Shown piece by piece: positions 1 through 8,564 of a DNA stretch of 64,000 nucleotides. A model generated the notes under the pieces. It was not told the DNA's origin and did not search any database. It saw only the letters and a list, made by a program, of their open reading frames with translations. Source of the DNA: JBLIRR01 sp049472395 (lineage in GTDB: Bacteria > SZUA-182 > DTGQ01 > JBLIRR01); the NCBI GenBank assembly GCA_049472395.1, contig JBLIRR010000010.1, forward strand, positions 1 to 64,000, given 5' to 3'. The translations under genes were made by a program, and so were the position numbers. Numbering within the stretch: the first letter of the stretch is position 1; each line of letters opens with the position of its first letter.

Positions 1-1470
1 TGGTATGTGTTCAATGCAACAGTTGTGTTATGTAAAGATAAGACCATGTTTCCTGATGTAGAGGTATACATTCCCTATGATCTGTCTTCTCCTCTGACAC
101 TTAATAACGATGCACAAGTATATATTCCCACAGAGGATTATTTTGATCTAAAATTTTTAGCTGAGCCTCCGTATAAACCGGAATACGATTTTCAGTATGA
201 AAACGAATATGACATTACGGCCATGCAAGCTCGATGTATAGTTAAAGATGACCGGGTAGTATTTACTGCGCGGATAAATATTTTTATAAATCATGATAAG
301 TGGGCTTTAGCGCAACTGCCCTTTCGAAATGCAGTGATTGAATCAATGAAGCTGGATGGAGAGGAAATGCCGGTTAAAATAAAATCTAAGACGGATGTCC
401 GATTGTTACATGATATCTACGAAATCCCGATTTTCGGAAAAGGAGGGCATTCCCTTGAACTTGTGTTTCATGTGAATATCGTGTCCCTGCTCGGGAAAAA
501 GACAATGGATTTTAATTTTCCTGCAACATTATGCTCTGATTGGCTGCTTAAAATAGAGCAAAAAGATATTGTATTTGATAGTGATTCACATGCTACAGGA
601 TATACCCTAGAAGGAACTGAAAAGGGTTTTGTAATAAAAATCTCACCTTCCCTGCAGAATCATATCCAACTTTCTTGGTTTCCCAAGAAGTTTATCAAAG
701 AAACAGACAAACCACTTATATATACAGACTGTGATCTCAATCTATTCGTTGATTATGATCATATCCTGATTGAAGAGGACGTCACAATTCAGGTGGAGAA
801 ATCATCAATTGTGTCCTTCTCATTCTTAAAACATCCGGGAATTACGGTGTTAGATATATTTTCGGATAAGGTAAAAAGCTGGAATATAAAGAAGAAGGGA
901 GATGACTCTTTTGTTGAAGTGGTTTTTAAGCATGAGATAACCGATCGTCTTGAGCTCATGATAAAAGGACGATTTAAAACAAAACCAGGAGAGATGATCC
1001 CTCACTTGTTTTTTCAACCAATTGGCACAAAAAAAGTCCATGGATTTCTTAATATTTATTGCACTGCCGATTTTCACCTAAAGGTGCTGAATAGTGAAAA
1101 CCTAAGAGTTTCAGAATTAAGGCATACAAAAGATCGCGAGAATTTTCTGCTTAAGAAAAGCTACTCTTTTTTAACCGATACATTCAAGGCTGAGCTGCTC
1201 TGTCTTCCCTATGATTCAAAAGTCCGGGCAGACCTCTTTACGCACTATCGTATATCTGAAAATGTCTTATATGCTGAGGTGGCCGGTACAATTCATATGA
1301 AAGAAGGATATCTTACGCATATGGCCCTCTATTCTCCTTCCGGGTACCGATTAAAATCTCTTCAAGCACAGGGTATTTCCGACCCGGTTTTTAATAAAGA
1401 GCAGCAGCATATCATACTCTCTTTTATCCACGGCTTGAGGGGAGATTTTCCGTTTTACCATGAAGTTTGA
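1..1470 (+). CDS. Large beta-rich protein of unknown function (5' end outside window)
   Basis: The reading frame is open from the first base of the window, so the start lies upstream; about 489 codons are visible. I do not recognise the family. The protein is rich in alternating hydrophobic/polar stretches typical of beta-sandwich domains, has no predicted membrane segment in the visible part, and few cysteines. It overlaps the next gene by 11 nt, so the two are very likely translated together and work as a pair. The repeated theme of short beta blocks is similar in style to the N-terminal half of the next protein, so the two may share a fold, but I cannot show homology by eye. Confidence 0.8.
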   Translation, partial: WYVFNATVVLCKDKTMFPDVEVYIPYDLSSPLTLNNDAQVYIPTEDYFDLKFLAEPPYKPEYDFQYENEYDITAMQARCIVKDDRVVFTARINIFINHDKWALAQLPFRNAVIESMKLDGEEMPVKIKSKTDVRLLHDIYEIPIFGKGGHSLELVFHVNIVSLLGKKTMDFNFPATLCSDWLLKIEQKDIVFDSDSHATGYTLEGTEKGFVIKISPSLQNHIQLSWFPKKFIKETDKPLIYTDCDLNLFVDYDHILIEEDVTIQVEKSSIVSFSFLKHPGITVLDIFSDKVKSWNIKKKGDDSFVEVVFKHEITDRLELMIKGRFKTKPGEMIPHLFFQPIGTKKVHGFLNIYCTADFHLKVLNSENLRVSELRHTKDRENFLLKKSYSFLTDTFKAELLCLPYDSKVRADLFTHYRISENVLYAEVAGTIHMKEGYLTHMALYSPSGYRLKSLQAQGISDPVFNKEQQHIILSFIHGLRGDFPFYHEV

Positions 1471-4105
1471 AAAAGAAATTACTTTCGATGATTTGATTGA
1501 AATTGAGGGATTTGAACTTCTGGATGTGAACATTGCTCATGGAGCGATGAGTGTGGTATTTCCAAGGGAATACGAGGTAAGGGAAAGTGAAATAGTGAAT
1601 TTACAATCCAAAGCCCTTGAAACCTTGTCGAAAAACTATACCAATGAACTCGCACAGTATGATGGAGCACAGTATGCGTATACCTTTAAGGAGGGACAAT
1701 ACAGGGCTTCATTTACCATCTCAAGGAAGAAAGCGTTCCTGGATGTTGTTAAGGTTAATTGTGTAAGAGTTGAGGATAACCTCGTCAATGTGAGGCTTCT
1801 GTCCATATTTGATATTAAAAATGCCCCTGTTCAGCATTTTATCATGAAGATCCCCGTAGAGCTTAAGGATTCACTTACTATTCAGGGCGAAGGCATAAAA
1901 ACAATTCTAAAAAAAGTAGATACAGAGGAACAAAAAGTCATCATCACCGTACATATGGTATCCGGCGTTGACCGGTCATATATGATGGAGATCTCATACA
2001 ATAAGTATTTTGGGAAGGATAAACAATTTACACTGCCGCAGATTATATTTCCTCAAGTGGCAAGTCCCATGGAATTTATCAGTGTCGAGACGAACACATC
2101 CTACCAGATTGATTCAAAACCCTCAGGGAAATTAATGGAAATTGATCGCGCTTTAATTCCTGCTTTTCCTGTGGGGATCAATTTGCATCATGTGCTCTGG
2201 TCATACCGGTGTGGTCAAACCAGAGATTGGGAATATACAATCATGCTCAAAAGACTTGAACGAGAAAAATTAATTGAAGCAAAGATCCTGAGGCAGGACA
2301 TAAAAAGCGTTGTAATCCCACAAGGGGTAATAATCCACACGGTCCGATTCAAAGTCCGGAATAAGAGCCTGCAGTTCCTCCCCATAGATTTTCCTTGTGA
2401 TGCGGAAATATGGAGTTTGTGGGTGGCCGGTGAACCGGTGAGACCCTCTTTTACCGATGTGAGTGACGATACAACGAGGAAGAATCTCTTAATTCCCCTG
2501 ATTAAAAGCGGATCTGGTGATAGAGATTTTGAGATTAAATGTATGTATCAGTCAGAGATAGCCGCATGGGGTATTCATGGCAAGCAATCTTTGAATATGA
2601 TCAGTACAGGAGACCTTGCCATAGAAAAGACTACATGGACTCTTTTTCTTCCCTGTAATTATTCCTACATGAATTTTACCCATAATATGAATGAAGCAGA
2701 CCTGACGATGATCGAGGTAGATAAGACGTATGAGCTTGCAAAGGAGCATGCCTATTGGACGAAAATGGCAGATTCTTCAAAAGGAGAAATGAGAACTAAG
2801 GCTCTTGGGAATATAGAAAAAGTGTTGAATGAGTATCAAACACAGCAGAATTTCGCAAAGAATCTGCAAGGAGATCTTCAAAGACGTATCACAGGGCCCG
2901 ATGCTGATCAAAGACTTCTTGGACAGGCGCAGCAGTATAATGCCAAGATTCTTAATCAGGCAGAGGAGATGATACGGAGTAGTAAGGGGCAAAAAAAACA
3001 AAGACATATCAAAGAGAGAAAGCCTGGAGAGGGCCGCCAGGCCATGCGGGAAAGGGCACAGATGAAAGGGTGGCAGTTTAATACAACAGATATTCCCGCG
3101 CAGAGAGATGTTCAGACATCCATTAACAATTATATGAAGGTAGAACAAGACAGACTCCGTAAACTGGAAGATACAAGAAGGAACATACAAGACGGTTATG
3201 ACCTTCCCAGGGGTTTGGGAGGGGAAATTGGCGGAATGATGGATCAAGATAAAGTATTACGATCACAAATAATGCCTCAGCATACAGGCAAGCCCTTCTC
3301 CGAGGACTCTTCAACATTGGAGGTTTTAAAGGATGAGGCCTCAACGTTTGTAAGCTCAAAAGTCAAGGAGTTTAAAGAAAAAGACACCAAATCCCGCGAG
3401 CAGGTCATGCGTCAGAGCAGCTTGCTAAAGGGTATGAGGTCAATGGATATTACCTTTCCGGAGGAAGGTATCCCATTTTCTTTTCAAAAACTGGGGGGAA
3501 ATCCAAATCTTGTTTTTTCGTATGGAAAGAAAAATACCCTTATTCGATTCTTTTATGGCCTTCTTCTCATCGTTGCTTTAGGGATAGCAATAAGGTTTCG
3601 CGATTGGGTTTTCCCGGCTGAGCGTTTCTCTGATCTTTATGAAGAAACAAATCTGGCTGCGTATTATTATCTCATCATTGAATCGAAACTATTAAAAGCA
3701 GTGCCGACTCTTATGATGGCCCTATCGTTATTTATAGGCGGTCCTCCCCTACTGATTGCAGGATTTGGATTAAATACTATTTTACTCTTACGATATATTT
3801 CATCAAAACGATACGAAAAAATGGGGGTTATTCCCTTGTTTAGTGCGAAAATCTTCCTAAAATATTTATTTTCTTATCTCATCCTCGTATGGACAGTGTT
3901 TATGATCTTTCACCCCGTGTTCTTCCTATGTCTCCTTATCACAACAGCGTTAAACACTCTTTTAGTCATTATCTACACCATGATGATGCTTTTAACCAGA
4001 ACTGTCATCCCTTATGAAGAGTCAGATCATTCTGACGAAGCAGATTACTCTGAAGAAACAGATACCTCTGAAGAAGCAGCACCTCCTGAGGAGACTGAGC
4101 CGTAA
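1460..4105 (+). CDS. Large membrane-anchored protein: beta-rich N-terminus, charged coiled coil, C-terminal membrane segments, acidic tail
   Basis: 881 aa, unknown function. Residues 1-410 are beta-rich and include a segment like those in uncharacterised envelope proteins (PIDFPCDAEIWSLWVAGEPV, about residues 313-332). Residues about 425-640 are strongly charged and Q/R/K/E rich, likely coiled coil. Hydrophobic segments lie at about 693-712, 743-780 and 797-850. The last 30 residues are an acidic tail built of Ser-Glu-Glu/Asp repeats. The start overlaps the previous gene by 11 nt with no strong Shine-Dalgarno, which fits translational coupling. The topology suggests a large domain carried on a coiled-coil stalk and anchored by the C-terminus. 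No signal peptide is visible, so which side of the membrane the domain faces is unclear. Confidence 0.85.
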   Translation: MKFEKEITFDDLIEIEGFELLDVNIAHGAMSVVFPREYEVRESEIVNLQSKALETLSKNYTNELAQYDGAQYAYTFKEGQYRASFTISRKKAFLDVVKVNCVRVEDNLVNVRLLSIFDIKNAPVQHFIMKIPVELKDSLTIQGEGIKTILKKVDTEEQKVIITVHMVSGVDRSYMMEISYNKYFGKDKQFTLPQIIFPQVASPMEFISVETNTSYQIDSKPSGKLMEIDRALIPAFPVGINLHHVLWSYRCGQTRDWEYTIMLKRLEREKLIEAKILRQDIKSVVIPQGVIIHTVRFKVRNKSLQFLPIDFPCDAEIWSLWVAGEPVRPSFTDVSDDTTRKNLLIPLIKSGSGDRDFEIKCMYQSEIAAWGIHGKQSLNMISTGDLAIEKTTWTLFLPCNYSYMNFTHNMNEADLTMIEVDKTYELAKEHAYWTKMADSSKGEMRTKALGNIEKVLNEYQTQQNFAKNLQGDLQRRITGPDADQRLLGQAQQYNAKILNQAEEMIRSSKGQKKQRHIKERKPGEGRQAMRERAQMKGWQFNTTDIPAQRDVQTSINNYMKVEQDRLRKLEDTRRNIQDGYDLPRGLGGEIGGMMDQDKVLRSQIMPQHTGKPFSEDSSTLEVLKDEASTFVSSKVKEFKEKDTKSREQVMRQSSLLKGMRSMDITFPEEGIPFSFQKLGGNPNLVFSYGKKNTLIRFFYGLLLIVALGIAIRFRDWVFPAERFSDLYEETNLAAYYYLIIESKLLKAVPTLMMALSLFIGGPPLLIAGFGLNTILLLRYISSKRYEKMGVIPLFSAKIFLKYLFSYLILVWTVFMIFHPVFFLCLLITTALNTLLVIIYTMMMLLTRTVIPYEESDHSDEADYSEETDTSEEAAPPEETEP

Positions 4106-4141
4106 TCAATAGTGTTTGGTTTTCTTCCGATAATCAAGAAG

Positions 4142-4330
4142 GATGAACTCGTAAAAAGTAGAATTTGCTCGCTTCCTGAGCATTTTGATGATGAATGAAA
4201 GCTTTGCTAAAATTTCAAAAACTCGGGCTAAAGCCCTTCAAACATTGAAATTTTTTACGCTCCGCTTTTTCATTCATCTCATTTTCTTTATGCTCAAAGT
4301 TGCTCGCAAATGACTTTTTACGAGTTCATC
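4142..4330. repeat. About 190-nt near-palindromic repeat element
   Basis: The ends are inverted copies: GATGAACTCGTAAAAAGT at 4142-4159 and its complement at 4313-4330. Inside, GATGAATGAAAGC (left) faces a complementary GCTTTTTCATTCATC block, AAAATTTCAA faces TTGAAATTTT, and the centre is GGGCTAAAGCCC at 4225-4236. The whole unit could fold into one long hairpin. The outer motif resembles dispersed intergenic repeats I associate with drafts of anaerobic bacteria, so a MITE-like or REP-like element is likely. It could also act as a terminator after the 881-aa gene. Confidence 0.7.
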
Positions 4331-4612
4331 AAATTTAGATTAGAAAAAAATTTTTCTAGATATAATTATATCTAGCGAAGCTTCATTGTTATTTTTGAAA
4401 TAATAGAGATTAAAGGTTAAGGCAGGATTAATAAAATAAGACCTTTTGTATAATATACTAATAAAACATAGTATCAATTCATTTGAAAGTATCTATAAAT
4501 GTTAATTTTCTAAAGATATAGGCTCTAGAAGACTTTCAAAGCCAAGAGAGTGTCAATTTTAAGATAATCTCTAAAACCTATTTATTGAAAAGTATTAGTA
4601 AAAAATATAGAT
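4331..4612. other. AT-rich gap with a perfect 20-bp palindrome
   Basis: No gene is visible. A perfect palindrome CTAGATATAATTATATCTAG lies at 4356-4375. The rest is AT-rich without clear coding character. Confidence 0.5.
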
Positions 4613-5041
4613 CTATAATGTATTTTTAAAAAATCTCTGAATAATCTTAAAAAATTTTTCTTTTGGTATATGCTCTCTATTTTCCCAATCCCGTATAGTG
4701 GTTTTATTTACCCCCATTTTTCTAGCCACTTCTTTTTGCGTGAGCCCCTGAAATCGGCGATAAGCAGCTAATCTATCTCCCAGGGATTGTGGAGGAGAAT
4801 AAGGAGCATAACCTAAAAAATCAATAATCTTTGGCCACCATTTAATAGAGAGTTTTGCATAGTTATTTTCCCAATTATAAATAGTCACTTCCGATGTCCC
4901 AATTTTCTGAGCTAACTCTTTTTGAGTAAGTCTTAATTCAATTCTCTTTTTCCTGATATGATCACCAATTGTTTTCAACTTGTTAGGATATAAAGGGGAC
5001 AAGGGTTTTGGGGCTTTTAACTCAACATGACAGAAAGGCAA
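4613..5041 (-). CDS. Protein with two tandem XRE-type helix-turn-helix domains
   Basis: About 142 aa with two Cro/C1-type HTH domains, at about residues 24-78 (LTQKELAQKIGTSEVTIYNW) and 86-135 (LTQKEVARKMGVNKTTIRDW). A conserved-looking leader (GDHIRKKR) precedes the first. It is a DNA-binding regulator; its target is unknown. The only start that includes the whole N-terminus is TTG at 5041; the frame is open a little further upstream, into the antisense of a truncated comM gene, so the true start is uncertain. Similar double-XRE genes are scattered in multiple copies in genomes of anaerobic bacteria (from memory), and here it sits exactly at a gene breakpoint, which suggests it travels. Confidence 0.75.
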   Translation of the reverse strand: MPFCHVELKAPKPLSPLYPNKLKTIGDHIRKKRIELRLTQKELAQKIGTSEVTIYNWENNYAKLSIKWWPKIIDFLGYAPYSPPQSLGDRLAAYRRFQGLTQKEVARKMGVNKTTIRDWENREHIPKEKFFKIIQRFFKNTL

Positions 5042-5043
5042 CG

Positions 5044-5532
5044 CAATCCTGCAAATGTGGCTATTATGGTCACCCTACCAAGGAATGTCGCTGCACACCT
5101 TATGAAGTAAGGTCTTATTTAGCAAAAATTTCAGGCCCTCTCTTGGACCGGATTGACATTCATATTGAGCTGCCGGCACTGACCTATAATGAACTCTCAT
5201 CAGCCAAAGAGTCAGGAAAAAAATCAGCCACTATCAGGGATTGTGTCCTAAAGGCAAGACAACTTCAAAGAGAGCGGTACAAAAATATTAATGTCTCATC
5301 GAATATGGCCCTTCCTCCGAGCAAAATAAAAAAATTCTGTCCCTTAAGCCAAGAGGTTCGAGCACTCCTTGAGAGAGCCCTTGACCGTCTTGGCCTGAGC
5401 GCCCGCGCGTATGATAAAATCCTGAGGGTTGCCCGAACTATCGCGGATCTTGATTCCTCTAATCACATTAAATCTTATCATATCTCAGAAGCCATTAGTT
5501 ATAGAAGCCTTGATCGGCAATACTGGGAGTAA
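5044..5532 (+). pseudogene. comM: 3' remnant of comM/yifB (Mg-chelatase-like AAA ATPase)
   Basis: The protein reads like the last third of ComM/YifB: the cysteine motif CGYYGHPTKECRCTP, then ISGPLLDRIDIHIE, then SARAYDKILRVARTIADL. ComM is normally about 500 aa; only about 160 aa remain. The ATP-binding and Walker motifs are absent and the homology stops near 5044, where the opposite-strand XRE gene begins. The expected NPC motif before the cysteines is also out of frame at the junction, apparently by one base. The fragment is therefore a 5'-truncated, probably non-functional remnant. Confidence 0.85.
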
Positions 5533-5553
5533 ATAAGGATAATTGACGAGTGA

Positions 5554-5850
5554 AAAAAAATAGCTTACTTTCCCGATGCTGTTACATTACGGGGGCTGAA
5601 GCATCTTGTAGAACTTAAACAGCAAGTAAAAAAAGGGGACAGATGTACTATATTCTTTCTTGTCCAAAGAACTGATGCAACACTCTTTAGCCCTGCGTAT
5701 CATATTGATCCTTCATATAGCCAGGCTTTAAAATTAGCTGTCGATAATGGTGTGGAGATAATGGCGTATGATGTGACGATAGATTTACAAAAAATGTACC
5801 TCAATCAGCCTCTGCCCTATATATTTAAAACACATAATAAGGCTCCTTAG
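5554..5850 (+). pseudogene. sfsA: 3' remnant of sfsA (DNA/RNA nuclease-like SfsA family)
   Basis: After an in-frame TGA at 5551-5553 the frame encodes about 98 residues matching the C-terminal half of SfsA: AYFPDAVTLRGLKHLVEL, then FFLVQRTDATLFSPAYHIDP and GVEIMAYDV. SfsA is usually about 230 aa; the N-terminal half, including its conserved acidic/lysine residues, is missing and no start codon is evident. It lies directly downstream of the comM remnant on the same strand, so both genes lost their 5' parts. It overlaps the end of the convergent endonuclease V gene by 4 nt. Confidence 0.8.
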
Positions 5851-6353
5851 ACGGATATCCCACAACGGCAAAGTCTGTCAACTTGTTTTATCAGGTTCGG
5901 AATACGATATGGGCCTTGCATTTTCCTTATGTAGCCTGCAGCAATCTTTTCATCAATCCCTTCGGCAGTTATATACAAAGGGCGCTTACTGCCTCCTCGG
6001 AAGATTATCTGAGCCGAAATTGATCTTTTATACTTACTCTTCGCCACTCCAATGACAGGTATTGAGCTCTGCAAATTTTTATAAAGATACGCCCCAAGCC
6101 CGGGAGTTTGTTTATTTTCAAGCCACACATAGCCGTCTATTACAATACACTCTAATTGTTCTTTAATTTTACTAATAACTGCGAGTATGCATGGCAGCTC
6201 ACGCTTATAAAAATTGCCAGATTCATAAGGTTTCACATCTTTGACCTGTTCCATTATCTGTTTTATTATGTATTCATGAGTCCAACTTTGAAATAGAATA
6301 CAGGCAACAGTAGCGCTTTGTAGTCTATAATACACATCTATACATGCAATCAT
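5847..6353 (-). CDS. nfi: Endonuclease V family protein (deoxyinosine-specific repair nuclease)
   Basis: 168 aa from the start chosen here. The three acidic residues of the endonuclease V active site are in place: D6 in MIACIDVYY, E52 in YKRELPCIL and D73 in CIVIDGYVW, followed by GVAKSKY. The family nicks DNA (or RNA) next to deoxyinosine. The protein is short and its second and third motifs diverge from the E. coli enzyme, so substrate may differ. The ATG at 6353 shares one base with the TGA of pncB (TGATG), which supports this start and means translation is coupled to the NAD-salvage genes. A longer start (6380) would overlap pncB. Confidence 0.8.
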   Translation of the reverse strand: MIACIDVYYRLQSATVACILFQSWTHEYIIKQIMEQVKDVKPYESGNFYKRELPCILAVISKIKEQLECIVIDGYVWLENKQTPGLGAYLYKNLQSSIPVIGVAKSKYKRSISAQIIFRGGSKRPLYITAEGIDEKIAAGYIRKMQGPYRIPNLIKQVDRLCRCGISV

Positions 6354-7846
6354 CACTTTGTATCCGATTGAAATTCCCAATTATATTTTTTGATTTTACT
6401 AATGAGTCGCTTTTTCTTTTTATATAGGCTTCTTTCAAGACCTACCGGATATGAATGGGGATTTTCAAATCGCTTTATCCCATTATGAAAAAGCGCCAGC
6501 TGCTCTCTCACTCTCTGTCTGATTGTAAGAAGGGATTCTTGGGTGTAGACACATTTACCAGAACGAAATACAGGAACGAGCAGCTCAAATCCTTGCGCCC
6601 CTCTCTCAATTTTCCTTTGATGAAGTGAACTTAAAGGATCAACAATTACCGCTCCGTTTTCTAGATTATAACCCTCCTCATAAATTATATCTGCCAAAGC
6701 TAAACCGTTGTTGTCAAGATAGCGATAGGTTCTTTGAATACCTGGATTTGTAATTTTAGATATTTGCTCAGAGACCTTTATTTTATTTTTCCATCTATTA
6801 TTTTCTTTTATTGCAGTTAATTTATATACTCCACCAAGAGCAGGCTCATCCTTCGCAGTACTCAAATTTGTGCCCACACCCCATACGGCAATCTTTGATC
6901 CTTGACGTTTAAGACTCTGAATAATGTGCTCATCTAAATCATTACTCGCAAAAATAAGTGTATCCTTAAATCCAGCTTCATCGAGAAGGATGCGCGCTTC
7001 ATTGCTTAAAAAGGCCAAATCACCTGAGTCCAATCGAATCCCAGCCATCTTATGGCCATTTTTTTTTAACTTTTTCCCGATAATGAGAGCATTTCTCACG
7101 CCCTGAAGAGTATCGTAGGTATCAACAAGGAAAATACAATTATTAGGCATAGCCTGCGCATACGCATCAAAAGCCTCTAATTCTGTATTAAAACACATTA
7201 CCCATGAATGGGCGTGCGTCCCCTTCACGGGAATATTATATAACTTGCCTGCAAGAACATTTGATGTGCTCGTACAGCCCCCTATGTAGGCTGCCCTGCT
7301 CATTGATAGCCCTCCATCAATTCCTTGGGCCCTTCTTAATCCAAATTCGAGCACAGGGTCTCCCTCTGCTGCAAAGCATACTCGTGCGGCTTTCGTGCTA
7401 ATTAATGTATTAAAATTAATAATATTTAATAATGCTGTTTCTAAAAGCTGACATTGAAGAAGAGGGCCTTTTACACGAACCAGTGGTTCTTGGGGGAAGA
7501 CAACGGTGCCTTCAGGCGTTGCCTCAATATCAACAGTAAGGTTAAGACTATTAAGATAATCAAGAAAACTCGTTTCAAGGAGAAGATTCCCATCATTACC
7601 TGTGATTGAATGTAAATAATCGATATCATCCCGAGAAAACTTAAAATTATTGATAAAGTCAATTACATATGCGAGACCTGCAGCAATAGTATAGCCGCTA
7701 TTAAAGGGGTTTTTTCTAAAAAAAAGATTAAAAACCCCCTCTTGTTCAGCCTTGCCTTGCTTCCAATATCCATATGCCATGGTCAATTGATAAAGATCAG
7801 TTAAAAGAGTAAGCGAAATATTATAAGGCAGTAATGCATAACTCAT
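6353..7846 (-). CDS. pncB: Nicotinate phosphoribosyltransferase
   Basis: 497 aa. Converts nicotinate and PRPP to nicotinate mononucleotide, the committing step of NAD salvage. Family hallmarks are LTDLYQLTMAYGYW near the N-terminus, FRKNPFNSGYTIAAGL, the GLRRAQGIDGG block, the KGTHAHSWVM block and GIRLDSGDL further on. Length is typical for the bacterial long form. The ATG at 7846 follows the stop of pncA by one base (TAAcATG), so the two are coupled. The endonuclease V gene follows with a one-base overlap. Confidence 0.95.
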   Translation of the reverse strand: MSYALLPYNISLTLLTDLYQLTMAYGYWKQGKAEQEGVFNLFFRKNPFNSGYTIAAGLAYVIDFINNFKFSRDDIDYLHSITGNDGNLLLETSFLDYLNSLNLTVDIEATPEGTVVFPQEPLVRVKGPLLQCQLLETALLNIINFNTLISTKAARVCFAAEGDPVLEFGLRRAQGIDGGLSMSRAAYIGGCTSTSNVLAGKLYNIPVKGTHAHSWVMCFNTELEAFDAYAQAMPNNCIFLVDTYDTLQGVRNALIIGKKLKKNGHKMAGIRLDSGDLAFLSNEARILLDEAGFKDTLIFASNDLDEHIIQSLKRQGSKIAVWGVGTNLSTAKDEPALGGVYKLTAIKENNRWKNKIKVSEQISKITNPGIQRTYRYLDNNGLALADIIYEEGYNLENGAVIVDPLSSLHQRKIERGAQGFELLVPVFRSGKCVYTQESLLTIRQRVREQLALFHNGIKRFENPHSYPVGLERSLYKKKKRLISKIKKYNWEFQSDTK

Positions 7847-7847
7847 G

Positions 7848-8471
7848 TTATAAAGAGCCTTGTATAATATGATCACTGTGAATAAAGGTTGCCCCTTTTT
7901 CTTTCATTTCATGAATAGCGTTATCTACATCCCCTGGCTTTAGATCCACCCCTCTAACAGCATCCTCGATTACTGTCACATTATATCCGAGCTCCAGTGC
8001 ATCCACTACACTAAATTTAACGCAATAATCTGTTGCTAATCCGGCCATAAATATATCTTTTATGTGGTGAGCTTTAAGGTAATCATCAAGAGGTGTTTTA
8101 TTCTGCCTGCAATTATCAAAAAAGGTGCTATAAGAGTCAATCTCTTCATCCATACCTTTGTGGATTATAAAGTCATTGTCCCTCACAGTAAGACTTTCGA
8201 GAAGATGTGCTCCTTTTGTATTTTGCACACAGTGATCTGGCCACATTATTTGAGAAATTCCATTTAGATCTATTATATCCCCAACCTTTTTATTATTATT
8301 TGATGCAAAACTCTTATGATTTGGAGGATGCCAATCTTGTGTAAATATAACCTTATCAAAAAAACCTCGCACTTTATTAATCACAGGAACGACCTCGTCT
8401 CCGTGATTTATTGCTAACGTGCCTCCAGGGCAAAAATCATATTGGATATCAACCACAACAAGAGCTCTCAT
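7848..8471 (-). CDS. pncA: Nicotinamidase
   Basis: 207 aa. Hydrolyses nicotinamide to nicotinate and ammonia, feeding PncB. The isochorismatase-fold triad is visible: D8 (VVVDIQYDF), K105 (HKGMD) and C150 (LATDYCV). The metal site is D46, H48 and H52 (DWHPPNH), with H80 nearby. The ATG at 8471 has an AAAGG Shine-Dalgarno 7 nt upstream; a GTG 15 nt earlier would swallow that site and is unlikely. First gene of the pncA-pncB-nfi operon. Confidence 0.95.
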   Translation of the reverse strand: MRALVVVDIQYDFCPGGTLAINHGDEVVPVINKVRGFFDKVIFTQDWHPPNHKSFASNNNKKVGDIIDLNGISQIMWPDHCVQNTKGAHLLESLTVRDNDFIIHKGMDEEIDSYSTFFDNCRQNKTPLDDYLKAHHIKDIFMAGLATDYCVKFSVVDALELGYNVTVIEDAVRGVDLKPGDVDNAIHEMKEKGATFIHSDHIIQGSL

Positions 8472-8564
8472 ATTAACCTTTCTCACTTTTTCTTGTTTTC
8501 TAAATAAAATATAAGAGAGTCTATATGGTTATTATACTAAAGAGGTAGACACTATTAAGGCGTA

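Noticed and set aside
850..1077. Minus-strand ORF within the first gene
   Set aside because: Shadow of the plus-strand gene, no ribosome site.
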